The notes: generated by a model not told the origin, from the letters alone. DNA of 27,418 nucleotides from Clostridia bacterium (GCA_017530275.1 JAFXMP010000358.1:1-27418), one strand, 5' to 3'; shown: positions 1 to 7,890, counted from the stretch's first letter. A program made the numbers and translations.

Positions 1-2
1 AG

Positions 3-119
3 AAGGACCTGAAACAGAAAACTCACAGTTTTATGCGTATGCTTCAGAAGAATCCTCAGAAAGTCTGTAAACTGTTTGACCACAAAAATCTTAGTTATAT
101 TAAGCTATGTCAGTGTTGA
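3..119 (+). other. Possible 3' end of an unidentified gene at the left edge (AT-rich)
   Basis: A reading frame is open from the left edge to a TGA at 117-119 and would encode 38 residues rich in lysine, ending in NLSYIKLCQC. The stretch is clearly richer in A and T than the rest of the window, which suggests foreign or mobile DNA. A basic, Cys-containing tail of this kind would fit a transposase C terminus, but nothing in it is diagnostic. It could equally be non-coding sequence with a chance open frame. Confidence 0.25.
76..103 (+). promoter_or_regulatory. Weak candidate promoter ahead of the TrkA-like operon
   Basis: TTGACC (76-81) and TATTAA (98-103) are separated by 16 bases and lie upstream of the first gene of the potassium operon. 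The -35 is good (5 of 6) and the -10 poor (4 of 6). Sequence to the left of the window could supply a better promoter. Confidence 0.25.
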
Positions 120-239
120 GATTTAGTGGCCGGAGTAATATCATCTTCTTGATCGTTCTTTGCAGATCGGATGGATCAGGATTTTTCGCGGTTCCCTGAC
201 ACTTTAAAAAACCATTTCCGAATAAGGAGGAGCAACGCC

Positions 240-887
240 ATGAAATCCATTCTGTTGATCGGTGTGGGGCGGTTTGGCCGAAGCGTAGCCGAAAAGCTGA
301 ACGAACTGCATCACCAGATCATGGCTGTCGATAAGGATGAAAAACGGATCAACGAGGTGCTGCCCCTCGTGACAGACGCGCAGATCGGGGAAGCCACCAG
401 CGAAGCATTTCTGAGATCACTGGGGGTGGAAAACTTCGACGTATGCTTCGTGGCCATCGGCGAGGATTTTCAAAGCTCCCTGGAAACAACGGCGCTGCTC
501 AAGGAATTAGGCGCAAAAAAGGTGGTTTCCCGCGCTTCCCGGGAGATGCACCGGCAATTCCTGCTCCGCAACGGCGCGGATGAAGTGGTCTATCCGGAAG
601 GCCAGCTGGCGGCATGGACGGCCATCCGGCACACCACGGATCACCTGCTGGATTACATCGCCCTGGACAGCGAATACGCCATCTATGATCTATCCGTGCC
701 CAGGGAGTGGGGCGGGAAGACGGTGGGAGGCCTGGACATCCGAAAGAAGTATCATCTGAACCTGCTGGCTGTGCGGGAGAACGGAAAACCCAGCACAGTG
801 GTGACCAGCGACACCATGCTTCAGGAAAATCAAACCATTCTTGTACTGGGCAAGTGGAAGGATATTCAGAAATGTTTCAGAATATAA
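240..887 (+). CDS. TrkA/KtrA-like potassium channel regulator (RCK protein)
   Basis: This 215-residue protein begins with a Rossmann motif, IGVGRFGRS (G8, G10, G13), followed by an acidic residue at the end of the second strand (VDKD, D31). This is the NAD(H)/ATP-binding RCK_N fold. Residues from about 135 to the end match an RCK_C (TrkA_C) domain. Such proteins form octameric rings that gate Trk/Ktr potassium transporters from the cytoplasm. The ATG at 240 is preferred over an upstream ATG at 171 because AAGGAGGAG precedes it and the family begins at MKSILLIG. The membrane partner (TrkH/KtrB) is not in the window. The gene lies 33 bases before a small membrane ORF and then kdpDE-type genes, so it probably belongs to one operon for potassium homeostasis. 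Confidence 0.88.
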   Translation: MKSILLIGVGRFGRSVAEKLNELHHQIMAVDKDEKRINEVLPLVTDAQIGEATSEAFLRSLGVENFDVCFVAIGEDFQSSLETTALLKELGAKKVVSRASREMHRQFLLRNGADEVVYPEGQLAAWTAIRHTTDHLLDYIALDSEYAIYDLSVPREWGGKTVGGLDIRKKYHLNLLAVRENGKPSTVVTSDTMLQENQTILVLGKWKDIQKCFRI

Positions 888-920
888 TAAGGGATTTCCC
901 CTGAATAGGAGGAACGCATC

Positions 921-1136
921 ATGGCGGACATTGTATTGATCTTTTCGTTCATCGCGACAGGTTTCTTTGGCTATTGGCTCATGGGCAGGCTGGACCGGTA
1001 TTTGAGCCATATGCGGACGGGACGCAAATTCCAAAAGGAGGAGAACCAGGGATCATGCGCGGTCAGGTCAGGCAGGAAAACTTTGACAGACACATTCTCA
1101 TCTGTCTGTCTTCATCTACGTCCAATGCCAAGGTGA
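921..1136 (+). CDS. Small single-span membrane protein between the RCK gene and kdpD
   Basis: A 71-residue ORF has a strong ribosome binding site (AGGAGG ahead of ATG 921). Its N terminus has one clear hydrophobic span (about residues 4-21) followed by a basic, cytoplasmic-looking segment (RLDRYLSHMRTGRK). The frame then runs 82 bases into the start of the sensor-kinase gene. That last third (from about residue 45) is unlikely to be conserved, because the same DNA encodes the start of the kinase in another frame. The position suggests an accessory subunit of the potassium system, and translation that hands ribosomes on to the kinase start. No family was recognised; the function is inferred only from context. 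Confidence 0.6.
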   Translation: MADIVLIFSFIATGFFGYWLMGRLDRYLSHMRTGRKFQKEENQGSCAVRSGRKTLTDTFSSVCLHLRPMPR

Positions 1137-3025
1137 TCCACACCGCGGCAAAAATCGCCGCGGCTTTTCAGAGCACCCTGACCGCCCTGTTCGTGGAAAC
1201 GCCGGCTTATTCCCTGATGTCGGACGACGATAAAAAGCGCCTGCGCAGCAACATGAACCTGGCGGAAAAATTAGGCGCGAAGCTGGAAACGGTCATCGGG
1301 GACGACGTGCCCTTCCAGATCGCGGAATACGCCCGGGTATCGGATATTTCCTGCGTGGTCATCGGCCAGACCAACACGGTGGGCGGCCTGCTGCGGCGGA
1401 AAAAATCGCTGACGGACCGGCTGGTGGCCTACGCGCCGGACCTGGATTATTTCATCATCCCCGATCACGGCACCAAGGTCTATGTGGCGCGGAAGCCGTC
1501 CGAATTCAATCGAAAACGGCTGTTTTTGGATTGTACGGTATTCCTCGCTTCCCTGGGCGTATGCACGGCCATCGGTTTTCTGTTTTCTCATTTAGGATTT
1601 ACAGACGCCAATATCATCATGGTTTATCTGCTGGGGCTGCTGGCGGTATCCGTGGGCACCACCCACCGGGCTTACGGCATGGTGTGGGCCATCGTCAGCG
1701 TGCTTCTTTTTGACCTGCTTTTCACCACGCCCCGTTTTACATTCTATGCCTACGGCACCGGATACCCCGTTACCTTCCTGGTCATGCTGGCGGCCGCTTT
1801 CATTATCAGCACGCTGGCGATCAAGCTCAAGCAAAACGCGGGGCAGGCGGCAAAATCCGCAAAGCGCATGAGCGTGGTGCTGGAAACGGACAGGCAGCTG
1901 GCAAAGGCCAAAACGAAAGAGGAGATCCTCACGGTCCTCGCGAATCAGCTGACCCAGCTGCTGAAAAGGAGCCTGGTCATTTATCCGGCGGAAAACGCCG
2001 TGCTGGGCGATCCGATCTTTTACCCGGCGGCGGAGGATACCACGCCCTATCGGACGAACGAGGAGAGGCCGGCTGTGGAATGGGCTTTCAGCCAGCGCAA
2101 ACGATCCGGCGCCACAACGGAAACGTATCCGCGGGCGGATTATCTGTATTACAGTATGCGGGTGCAGGAGCAAACCTACGGCGTGGTGGGCGTGGCGGTG
2201 CACGGTTCCCCCCTGGACGCTTCCGAACAGAGCGTGCTGGCTTCGGTGGTGGGCGAATGCTCCCTGGCCCTGGAAAACGCCCGAAATGCACGGGAAAAAG
2301 AGGAAACCATGGTGCTGGCGGAGAACGAACGGCTGCGGGCCAACCTGCTCCGCGCCGTTTCCCACGATTTGCGCACGCCGCTGACTTCCATCATGGGGAA
2401 TGCCGATACCCTGCTTTCCTGCGGGAAAACGCTGGATCAGGAAACCTGCCGTCAGCTTTACACGGACATTTACGACGACGCGCAGTGGCTCACCGGCATG
2501 GTAGAAAATCTTCTGTCCGCCAGCCGCATGAACGACGGCAAGCTGAGCCTGAACATGACTACCGAACTGATGAGCGATATGATCAATGAAGCGATCCGGC
2601 ATATGGGCAGGCGGCTGGAGGGATACCAGCTGGAAAAGAACGAGCCAGACAAGCTGCTGTTCGTGAAGGCGGACGCCCGGCTCATCGTGCAGGTGGTGAT
2701 CAATCTGCTGGACAACGCCATCAAATACGCCCCCGCCGGATCGAAAATATCAATCGATATTTCTGAACAGCCGGAAAACGTGCTGGTGCGCGTAACCGAC
2801 GAAGGACCCGGCATCCCGGATGATCAGAAAGCGCAGGTGTTCGATCTGTTTTTCACCAGCGGCAATCCCACCGGCGACAGCCGCAGGGGGCTGGGCATCG
2901 GGCTGTCCCTGTGCCAGTCCATCATCCGGGCGCACGGCGGCGCGATCACCGTATCGGACCACGCGCCGCATGGCGCGGCTTTTGAATTTACATTGCCCAA
3001 AGACGAGGTGAGCGTGCATGAATAA
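1055..3025 (+). CDS. kdpD: KdpD-type sensor histidine kinase lacking the N-terminal KdpD domain
   Basis: The protein has 656 residues. The order of domains is a universal-stress-protein-like domain (about 10-138), a four-helix DUF4118 membrane region (about 155-255), a GAF-like region (about 290-410), a HisKA dimerisation domain with phospho-acceptor H437 in AVSHDLRTPLTS, and a HATPase domain with N-box N554 (NLLDNAIKYA), DEGPGIP (582-588) and GLGIGL (612-617). Classical KdpD is about 890 residues and starts with a Walker-motif KdpD domain of some 230 residues, which is absent here. ATG 1055 is chosen because AAAGGAGGAG lies just upstream and the USP domain starts soon after; an in-frame ATG at 974 lacks a site. 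The gene overlaps the regulator by 8 bases (ATGAATAA). It probably senses potassium or turgor and phosphorylates the next protein. Confidence 0.9.
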   Translation: MRGQVRQENFDRHILICLSSSTSNAKVIHTAAKIAAAFQSTLTALFVETPAYSLMSDDDKKRLRSNMNLAEKLGAKLETVIGDDVPFQIAEYARVSDISCVVIGQTNTVGGLLRRKKSLTDRLVAYAPDLDYFIIPDHGTKVYVARKPSEFNRKRLFLDCTVFLASLGVCTAIGFLFSHLGFTDANIIMVYLLGLLAVSVGTTHRAYGMVWAIVSVLLFDLLFTTPRFTFYAYGTGYPVTFLVMLAAAFIISTLAIKLKQNAGQAAKSAKRMSVVLETDRQLAKAKTKEEILTVLANQLTQLLKRSLVIYPAENAVLGDPIFYPAAEDTTPYRTNEERPAVEWAFSQRKRSGATTETYPRADYLYYSMRVQEQTYGVVGVAVHGSPLDASEQSVLASVVGECSLALENARNAREKEETMVLAENERLRANLLRAVSHDLRTPLTSIMGNADTLLSCGKTLDQETCRQLYTDIYDDAQWLTGMVENLLSASRMNDGKLSLNMTTELMSDMINEAIRHMGRRLEGYQLEKNEPDKLLFVKADARLIVQVVINLLDNAIKYAPAGSKISIDISEQPENVLVRVTDEGPGIPDDQKAQVFDLFFTSGNPTGDSRRGLGIGLSLCQSIIRAHGGAITVSDHAPHGAAFEFTLPKDEVSVHE

Positions 3026-3719
3026 GCCGCTGATTTTGATTGTGGAGGACGACGCGCCCATCCGCAATTTGATTTCCGTCACGCTGGAAGCCCATGAATA
3101 CCGTCCGATCACCGCGTCCAACGCGGGCGGAGCCATCCTGGAGGCCTCCTCCCACAACCCGGATATTATGCTGTTGGATCTGGGCCTGCCGGATATGGAC
3201 GGCGTGGAGGTCATTCGGAAAATCCGTTCCTGGTCCAATATGCCGATCATCGTCATCAGCGCCCGAAGCGACGATACGGATAAAATCGAAGCCCTGGACG
3301 CGGGGGCGGACGATTACCTGACCAAGCCCTTTTCTGTGGACGAACTGCTGGCCCGCCTGCGGGTCACCCTGCGCCGCCTGAATCAAATTCAAAACGACAG
3401 CCCGGACGCGGCGGTGTTTTCCAATGGCGATTTGAAGATCGACTACGCCGCCGGCTGCGCGTACCTCAAGGACGAGGAGCTGCATCTCACGCCCATCGAA
3501 TATAAACTGCTGTGCCTGCTGGCCCGGAACTGCGGCAAGGTGCTGACCCATAAATACATCACCCAGCAGATTTGGGGGGCAGCCTGGGAAAACAACGTGG
3601 CCTCCCTGCGGGTGTTCATGGCTACCCTGCGAAAAAAGCTGGAAGCCTCCACCAGCGACACCGCCTATATCCAGACCCACGTAGGCATCGGGTATCGGAT
3701 GGTGAAGGCGAGTGAATGA
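3018..3719 (+). CDS. kdpE: KdpE-type response regulator (OmpR/PhoB family)
   Basis: This 233-residue protein has a receiver domain with the acidic pair in VEDD, phospho-acceptor D54 (MLLDLGLP) and K103 (LTKPF). A C-terminal winged helix follows (about 135-230, ending in THVGIGYRM). It is phosphorylated by the kinase encoded just upstream, whose stop overlaps its start by 8 bases, so the two are translationally coupled. KdpE usually activates kdpFABC. No kdpABC genes are visible here, so the targets may be the linked RCK-type transporter or genes elsewhere. The gene is followed by a bidirectional terminator. Confidence 0.9.
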   Translation: MNKPLILIVEDDAPIRNLISVTLEAHEYRPITASNAGGAILEASSHNPDIMLLDLGLPDMDGVEVIRKIRSWSNMPIIVISARSDDTDKIEALDAGADDYLTKPFSVDELLARLRVTLRRLNQIQNDSPDAAVFSNGDLKIDYAAGCAYLKDEELHLTPIEYKLLCLLARNCGKVLTHKYITQQIWGAAWENNVASLRVFMATLRKKLEASTSDTAYIQTHVGIGYRMVKASE

Positions 3720-3751
3720 TCACTGATGAAGCTTTCGGATCATCATAAGTC

Positions 3752-3800
3752 AAAAAAACAAGCCCGGAATCGTCCGCGGACGGTTCCGGGTCAATTTTTT
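3752..3800. terminator. Bidirectional intrinsic terminator between converging kdpE and the SufBD-like gene
   Basis: A near-perfect palindrome at 3763-3790 (CCCGGAA ... TTCCGGG with a GC-rich centre) is flanked by seven A's on the left (3752-3758) and six T's on the right (3795-3800). It can therefore end transcription of the plus-strand kdp operon and of the minus-strand suf operon. Confidence 0.9.
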
Positions 3801-3809
3801 CTATTGAAA

Positions 3810-4727
3810 TCAGCGCAGGAAGCCGTTGATGATCTGTTCTTCCGCCTCGGCTTCGGTCAGACCCAGGGTCATGAGCTTGACGAGCTGTTCCCCGGCGATC
3901 TTGCCGATGGCGGCCTCGTGGATCAGCTCGGCGTCCACGTGGTTGGCTTCCAGGGAGGGCACGGCTAAAATGCGGCCGTGATCCATGATGATGGAATCGC
4001 ATTCCGTGTGGCCGTGGCAGGGGGCGTTCCCGGAAATGCAGGCGTCGAATTTCTGATAGGAATCGTCCCTTGCCACGCTGCGGGAAACCACGTCGGCATT
4101 GGCCCCGGCCCCGTTCAGGTTCACCTTATATACGCTGATGGCGGTTTGATTGCCGTGGGTCATGAGCCGTTCCTTCACGATCAGTTTGGCCCCGGCGGCT
4201 AATTCGGCGGTGGTCACCCGCTCGGTGGAATCTACGCCCCGGATCTGTACCATTTCCATTTCGGCCACGCTGTTTTCTTCCATGTACACTTCGGTGCCGG
4301 GGTTAAGTAAGCGCTTGCCGGTTCCGTCCCCTTCGCCGTAGTGCTTTTCCACGTACCGCACCCGGGCGTTTTTGCCCACGAAAAAGCGGTGGATGCCGTC
4401 GTGCTGGCTGTCCTGACTGCCGCAGTTATGGATGCCGCAGCCCGCCACGATGACCACGTCGCTGTCCTCGCCGATGTAAAAATCATTGTACACCGTTTCC
4501 TTGAGGCCGCTTTCGCTGAGCACCACGGGGATGTGCACGCTTTCCCGTTTGGTGCCGGGCCGGATGCGCACGTCGATGCCCGCGCCCTCCGGCTTGGAGG
4601 TGATTTCGATGTTAGCGGTGCTGCGGCGTCCGGCGCTTTCGCCGTTGGCGCGGATGTTGTAAGCCCCTTCGGGCACTTCATGCAGCCCGGCTACTTCTTC
4701 CAAAATGCGCTTCTGAATGGTATCCAC
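3810..4727 (-). CDS. SufB/SufD-like scaffold protein of a minimal SUF (SMS-type) Fe-S system
   Basis: This 305-residue protein is of the SufBD beta-helix family. It shows the characteristic C-terminal pattern GHTECD, ANHVDAELIHEAAIGKIAGE and a final helical tail. It is shorter than E. coli SufB (about 495) or SufD (about 420), matching the single short SufBD protein that pairs with SufC in many Clostridia and archaea. It lies 4 bases downstream of the sufC gene and so forms a two-gene operon. Its role is inferred from the family: scaffold or partner for Fe-S cluster assembly with the SufC ATPase. No SufS or SufU gene is nearby, so sulfur supply must be encoded elsewhere. Confidence 0.88.
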   Translation of the reverse strand: MDTIQKRILEEVAGLHEVPEGAYNIRANGESAGRRSTANIEITSKPEGAGIDVRIRPGTKRESVHIPVVLSESGLKETVYNDFYIGEDSDVVIVAGCGIHNCGSQDSQHDGIHRFFVGKNARVRYVEKHYGEGDGTGKRLLNPGTEVYMEENSVAEMEMVQIRGVDSTERVTTAELAAGAKLIVKERLMTHGNQTAISVYKVNLNGAGANADVVSRSVARDDSYQKFDACISGNAPCHGHTECDSIIMDHGRILAVPSLEANHVDAELIHEAAIGKIAGEQLVKLMTLGLTEAEAEEQIINGFLR

Positions 4728-4731
4728 GCCC

Positions 4732-5469
4732 TCAGCCCCTTTCCTGAATCTTTTCGCAGGCGGTGAGCGCCTCCGGGGTGCCGATCAGATGAGGCAGAAT
4801 ATCTTCCCGCGGCCCCATTTCCCGAATGCGGCCCTCTGCCACCACGATGATCTCGTCGGCGATGTTCAGGATGCGTTCCTGGTGGGAAATCACCAAAATG
4901 GAGCTGTCCTGGATGCTTTCGCGCATGTCCTCGAACACCCGGATCAGGCTTTGGAAGCTCCACAGGTCGATGCCCGCCTCCGGCTCGTCGAACACGGAAA
5001 GCAGGCTGCCCCTTGCCAGCACGGTGGCGATTTCGATGCGTTTGAGTTCCCCGCCGGATAAACTGGCGTTGATTTCCCGGTTGATGTAATCCCGGGCGCA
5101 CAGGCCCACCCGGGCCAGATAATCGCAGCAGGCGGCGGGCGTCAGGTCCTTCCCCGCAGCGATGCGCAAGAGGTCGATCACCTGAATGCCCTTGAAGCGC
5201 ACCGGCTGCTGCAAAGCGTAGCTGATGCCCAATTTGGCGCGCTCGGTGATACCCATGGCTGTGATATCCTGGCCGTTAAAAATGATTTGGCCCCCGGAGG
5301 GCATGCGCACCCCGGCGATGACCTTGGCGATGGTGCTTTTTCCCCCGCCGTTAGGCCCCGTGATCACCACGAAGCGGTTCTTGGCAATGGAAAAGCTCAC
5401 ATCCTTCAATATGTCCACATGGCCCGCGTCGTCATCCACGTCAAAACGGATATTCCTTAGCTCAAGCAT
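4732..5469 (-). CDS. sufC: SufC, ABC-type ATPase of Fe-S cluster assembly
   Basis: The 245-residue protein has Walker A GPNGGGKST (38-46), the Q-loop region around ALQQPVRFKG, the signature LSGGELKR and Walker B LLSVFDEPEAGID. The D-loop reads EAGIDLWS, typical of SufC rather than of transport ATPases, and there is no membrane partner. AAAGGAG lies 13 bases ahead of ATG 5469, slightly farther than usual. SufC drives conformational changes in its SufBD partner, encoded immediately downstream. The upstream gap holds a heptad-repeat palindrome. Confidence 0.93.
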   Translation of the reverse strand: MLELRNIRFDVDDDAGHVDILKDVSFSIAKNRFVVITGPNGGGKSTIAKVIAGVRMPSGGQIIFNGQDITAMGITERAKLGISYALQQPVRFKGIQVIDLLRIAAGKDLTPAACCDYLARVGLCARDYINREINASLSGGELKRIEIATVLARGSLLSVFDEPEAGIDLWSFQSLIRVFEDMRESIQDSSILVISHQERILNIADEIIVVAEGRIREMGPREDILPHLIGTPEALTACEKIQERG

Positions 5470-5539
5470 GATGATCGTATCGCTCCTTTGTATTGTTTAG
5501 GGCAGTATGAAACAATGGCCTTCGCAAATATCGTTAGTG

Positions 5540-5660
5540 TTGAGAGTGAAGAGTTGAGAGTTGAGATGATATAGTGATATAAAAGAAAACACGGTTAGAC
5601 AGCATAACAGCATATCAAACAAACTTCATCTCAACTCTCTGCTCTCAACTCTCCACTCTT
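5540..5660. repeat. Heptad-repeat palindrome, copy 1
   Basis: The left arm (about 5540-5567) and right arm (about 5627-5660) are built of 7-base units of the form AGAGTTG, AGAGTGA or AGAGTGG, in inverted orientation. They end in the same inner boundary, GTTGAGATGA. The right arm has one extra unit (AGAGCAG). The AT-rich centre is about 59 bases. The element lies directly after the methyltransferase stop and before sufC, in a gap between two minus-strand genes. Related elements lie at 6447, 20620 and 22414. Confidence 0.85.
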
Positions 5661-5667
5661 TTCCATT

Positions 5668-6411
5668 TTAGGGCTTCTTCGCCGCCACGTGCCAGCGGTC
5701 GTCCCCGGCGCGGGGCGGGGTCAAGCGCAGCCTGCCGAAAAACTGAATATCGGTAAAGCCCGCTTCCGTAAGCCAGCTTTTCAGTTCCTGCCGGGAATGG
5801 GCTCGCTGGGTCTGCCTCTCCTCCAAGCGGTCATAGGCTCCGTCGGGCCGCCGGACAAAGAGGGACAGATTCAAGGTCACGCAGGCGTTTTTCTCGTCCC
5901 AGGCATTGCGCCAAATGTAGGAAACGCTGTCGTCGTCGGAATACAGGGTGTTGTTGCCCAAGGTGTTTTTCAGCTTGTCCGGGGTGGACACGTCGAAAAC
6001 CAGCGCGCCGCCGGGCCGCAGGGCAGAAAAAGCAGCGGCGAAGAAAGCCCGCACCCTGTCAGGCGCGGTCAAATAGTTCACCCCGTCGCAGGTGGCCAGC
6101 ACGCAGTCCACCCGGCGGGGCACGGAAAGAGCGCACATATCCTGCTTCACGAAGGGGATCATCATTCCCGCCGACCTGGCTTTTTCCATGGCGGCGGCCA
6201 GCATGTCTTCCGACAGGTCCGCGCCCGTGATTTGATAGCCCAGTTTTTTAAGGCGCAGGGTCAGATTGCCCGTGCCGCAGGCGCATTCCACGCATTTTCC
6301 TTTTTCCGGTACGCCGCAGGCGGTCATGAGAGCAGCGTAACGCGCCGCCCAGGCGTCGTAGTCCACCGTGTTCATCAGTTCATCGTAAACACGGGCGAAG
6401 GCGGTATACAT
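5668..6411 (-). CDS. Class I SAM-dependent methyltransferase
   Basis: This 247-residue protein carries motif I as ECACGTGNLTLRL (around residues 43-55), an acidic motif II region (GADLSEDML), and the later LRPGGALVFDV motif typical of small-molecule methyltransferases (Methyltransf_11/25 type). The N terminus (YTAFARVYDELMN) is typical of a widespread Firmicutes family that has no assigned substrate. A site reading AAAGGATG lies about 12 bases before ATG 6411. Heptad-repeat palindromes lie directly before and after the gene. The substrate cannot be deduced. Confidence 0.85.
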   Translation of the reverse strand: MYTAFARVYDELMNTVDYDAWAARYAALMTACGVPEKGKCVECACGTGNLTLRLKKLGYQITGADLSEDMLAAAMEKARSAGMMIPFVKQDMCALSVPRRVDCVLATCDGVNYLTAPDRVRAFFAAAFSALRPGGALVFDVSTPDKLKNTLGNNTLYSDDDSVSYIWRNAWDEKNACVTLNLSLFVRRPDGAYDRLEERQTQRAHSRQELKSWLTEAGFTDIQFFGRLRLTPPRAGDDRWHVAAKKP

Positions 6412-6446
6412 TGGCTTTCAAACATCCTTTAATCAGTGCATAATAC

Positions 6447-6575
6447 AGAGTGTGGAGAGTGAAGCGTGGAGTGTGGAGTTTATTTATATAGATTTCGTTG
6501 TTCTGCCCGTAAATCCAGTGAACGGAAAGCGCAAACAAAATATAACTCCACTCTTCACTCTCCACACTCCACACT
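6447..6575. repeat. Heptad-repeat palindrome, copy 2
   Basis: The arms at about 6447-6479 and 6544-6575 consist of 7-base units GTGTGGA, GAGTGAA, GCGTGGA and GAGTGGA in inverted orientation, with inner ends GTTtat/GTTata. The AT-rich centre is about 64 bases. It fills nearly the whole gap between the spore-protein gene stop and the methyltransferase start. Confidence 0.85.
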
Positions 6576-6578
6576 TGC

Positions 6579-6746
6579 TCAATGTGTTTTCTTTATCTGC
6601 CGCAGTCTCGCCCCTACGATCCCGCCGATCCTTCCGCTTTCCGCGGTGCTCAGGCCTGCCCAGCCCACTTCCTGGAGCTTTGGCAGCAGGCCCAGTTCTT
6701 CCGCCACTTCATATTTCAGCCTTTCCTCCTGGGAAAGCATGCGCAT
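6579..6746 (-). CDS. Small acid-soluble spore protein, alpha/beta type
   Basis: The 55-residue product has the alpha/beta-type SASP pattern. EERLKYEVAEELGLL covers the conserved N-terminal helix, and GLSTAESGRIGGIVGARL corresponds to the conserved 'G-x-x-x-x-E-x-G-x-x-G-G' helix. These proteins coat and protect DNA in the dormant spore. The ATG at 6746 is preferred over one at 6797 because GGAAAGGAAGGGG precedes it and the family starts there. A sigma-G-like promoter ends just upstream (6770-6799), which fits forespore-only expression independent of the membrane-protein gene before it. Confidence 0.85.
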   Translation of the reverse strand: MRMLSQEERLKYEVAEELGLLPKLQEVGWAGLSTAESGRIGGIVGARLRQIKKTH

Positions 6747-6769
6747 ACCATCCCCTTCCTTTCCAGGGA

Positions 6770-6799
6770 CAGTATGCGCAAAAGGCGGCTGAACCATGC
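6770..6799 (-). promoter_or_regulatory. Putative sigma-G (forespore) promoter for the spore-protein gene
   Basis: On the minus strand GCATG (6799-6795) and CATACTG (6776-6770) are separated by 18 bases. The sigma-G consensus is GHATR, 17-18 bases, CATNHTA, so the match is 5 of 5 and 6 of 7. It lies directly before a short leader, ribosome binding site and the SASP start, and overlaps the 3' end of the upstream coding region. Confidence 0.65.
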
Positions 6800-6803
6800 G
6801 GTT

Positions 6804-7826
6804 TCACTGGGGCTGATCGGTTTCCTGGGTATTTTCCTCTTCCTCTTCCTCGTCCAAATCTTCTTCCTTGGCCAGGCCCCGGTTGATTTCCACGCCTTCC
6901 ATGTGGGAATTGATGAAGCGGTCAAACACGCCGTTGGTGAAGCTGGCGTACACGAAGCGGGCCATGGCAAAACCGATGAGCACATAGTAAATAGCAAGCA
7001 CCAGCAAGGTGATCAGGGAACCGGTGAACATGAAAATCACCAAACAAATGATGGTAGGAAGCAGCATGATCAGCCGGATGCCCACCGTCTGGGGCAGGCG
7101 GCCGATGGCCATGACCACGCTGTTTTTGATCAACTGGCCGAAAGAGACGCGATAGGAAACCATCATGGGATACAAAAAGGTCAGGCTCAAGGCCCATACC
7201 ACGCCGACCATCAGAATCAGCATCTGGGGCACCATGAAAAACAAGCTGGTCTGCGCCTGCTGCCCGTAAAACTGATAGCCCACGTACATGATGATAGGCA
7301 GCACCGACGTGATGGCGGACACGCCCAAGCCCTGCTTCCAGTTTTCCTTTACGGCGTCCTTAAAATCGGCCCAGATGAAGGCGTGCTCGTCCCGGCTCCA
7401 GTTGCGGGTCACATACGCCAGGCCCGCCTGCACGGGGCCGGTAATGGCAATGCAGGGAATGGCCCACAGGCAGAAGGTGGACAGCAGGCTGAACGCCATA
7501 TCCACCATCCACTGATCCAGATCCATGGTGGACAGCAGCGAAATCTGCTCCTCCGTCAGCTCGCCGATGTCTCCGTTTGCCACATAAGCGTCATACTGGC
7601 CCCGGATCATGAGCACATTGAACAGCGTGGTCACACAGTAGCCGATCAGGATGATCATAGGCAGCCAGGCCGCGATGGTCATCAGGTTCAGGCGGCACAG
7701 GGAGGCAAAGCGCACCCGCAGCATTTCCCAGAAGAGCTGCCAGCGATTCTTGGGCAGGTCCTCCTTGCGGAAATCGCCTTTGCCGCTTTTCCCATAGTAA
7801 AAATTGTTCATCATCTTGCCAAACAT
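6804..7826 (-). CDS. DUF624 (YesL-like) multi-pass membrane protein with an acidic tail
   Basis: The 340-residue protein has about six hydrophobic spans. It contains the segment ITGPVQAGLAYVTRNWSRDE followed by a WADFKDAVKENWKQ segment, resembling the conserved 'GP-x-x-A-G-L ... R-x-W' region of DUF624/YesL proteins. Those are usually about 200 residues; this one is longer and ends in a low-complexity acidic tail (DLDEEEEEE). GGAGGA lies 8 bases before ATG 7826. In other bacteria YesL-like genes often accompany carbohydrate uptake, but no such genes are present here, so no function is assigned. A sigma-A-like promoter lies at 7862-7890. Confidence 0.7.
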   Translation of the reverse strand: MFGKMMNNFYYGKSGKGDFRKEDLPKNRWQLFWEMLRVRFASLCRLNLMTIAAWLPMIILIGYCVTTLFNVLMIRGQYDAYVANGDIGELTEEQISLLSTMDLDQWMVDMAFSLLSTFCLWAIPCIAITGPVQAGLAYVTRNWSRDEHAFIWADFKDAVKENWKQGLGVSAITSVLPIIMYVGYQFYGQQAQTSLFFMVPQMLILMVGVVWALSLTFLYPMMVSYRVSFGQLIKNSVVMAIGRLPQTVGIRLIMLLPTIICLVIFMFTGSLITLLVLAIYYVLIGFAMARFVYASFTNGVFDRFINSHMEGVEINRGLAKEEDLDEEEEEENTQETDQPQ

Positions 7827-7861
7827 GGCGTCATTCCTCCAAATTCATCGCATATGCGAGC

Positions 7862-7890
7862 AGTATACCATAAATCTTCCCGATTGAAAA
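7862..7890 (-). promoter_or_regulatory. Sigma-A-like promoter for the DUF624-like gene
   Basis: On the minus strand TTTTCA (7890-7885), a 17-base spacer and TATACT (7867-7862) are preceded by an extended -10 TGG. The -35 is only 4 of 6, compensated by the extended -10. It points at the gene starting at 7826. Confidence 0.55.

Noticed and set aside
1592..2602. Long open frame on the minus strand inside the kinase gene
   Set aside because: It is antisense to a well-supported kdpD-type gene, rich in His, Arg and Gln as expected of a GC-rich shadow frame, and has no family resemblance.
5540..6575. CRISPR-like or tandem-repeat array
   Set aside because: The units are only seven bases, directly adjacent and arranged as inverted arms, with no spacers and no cas genes.
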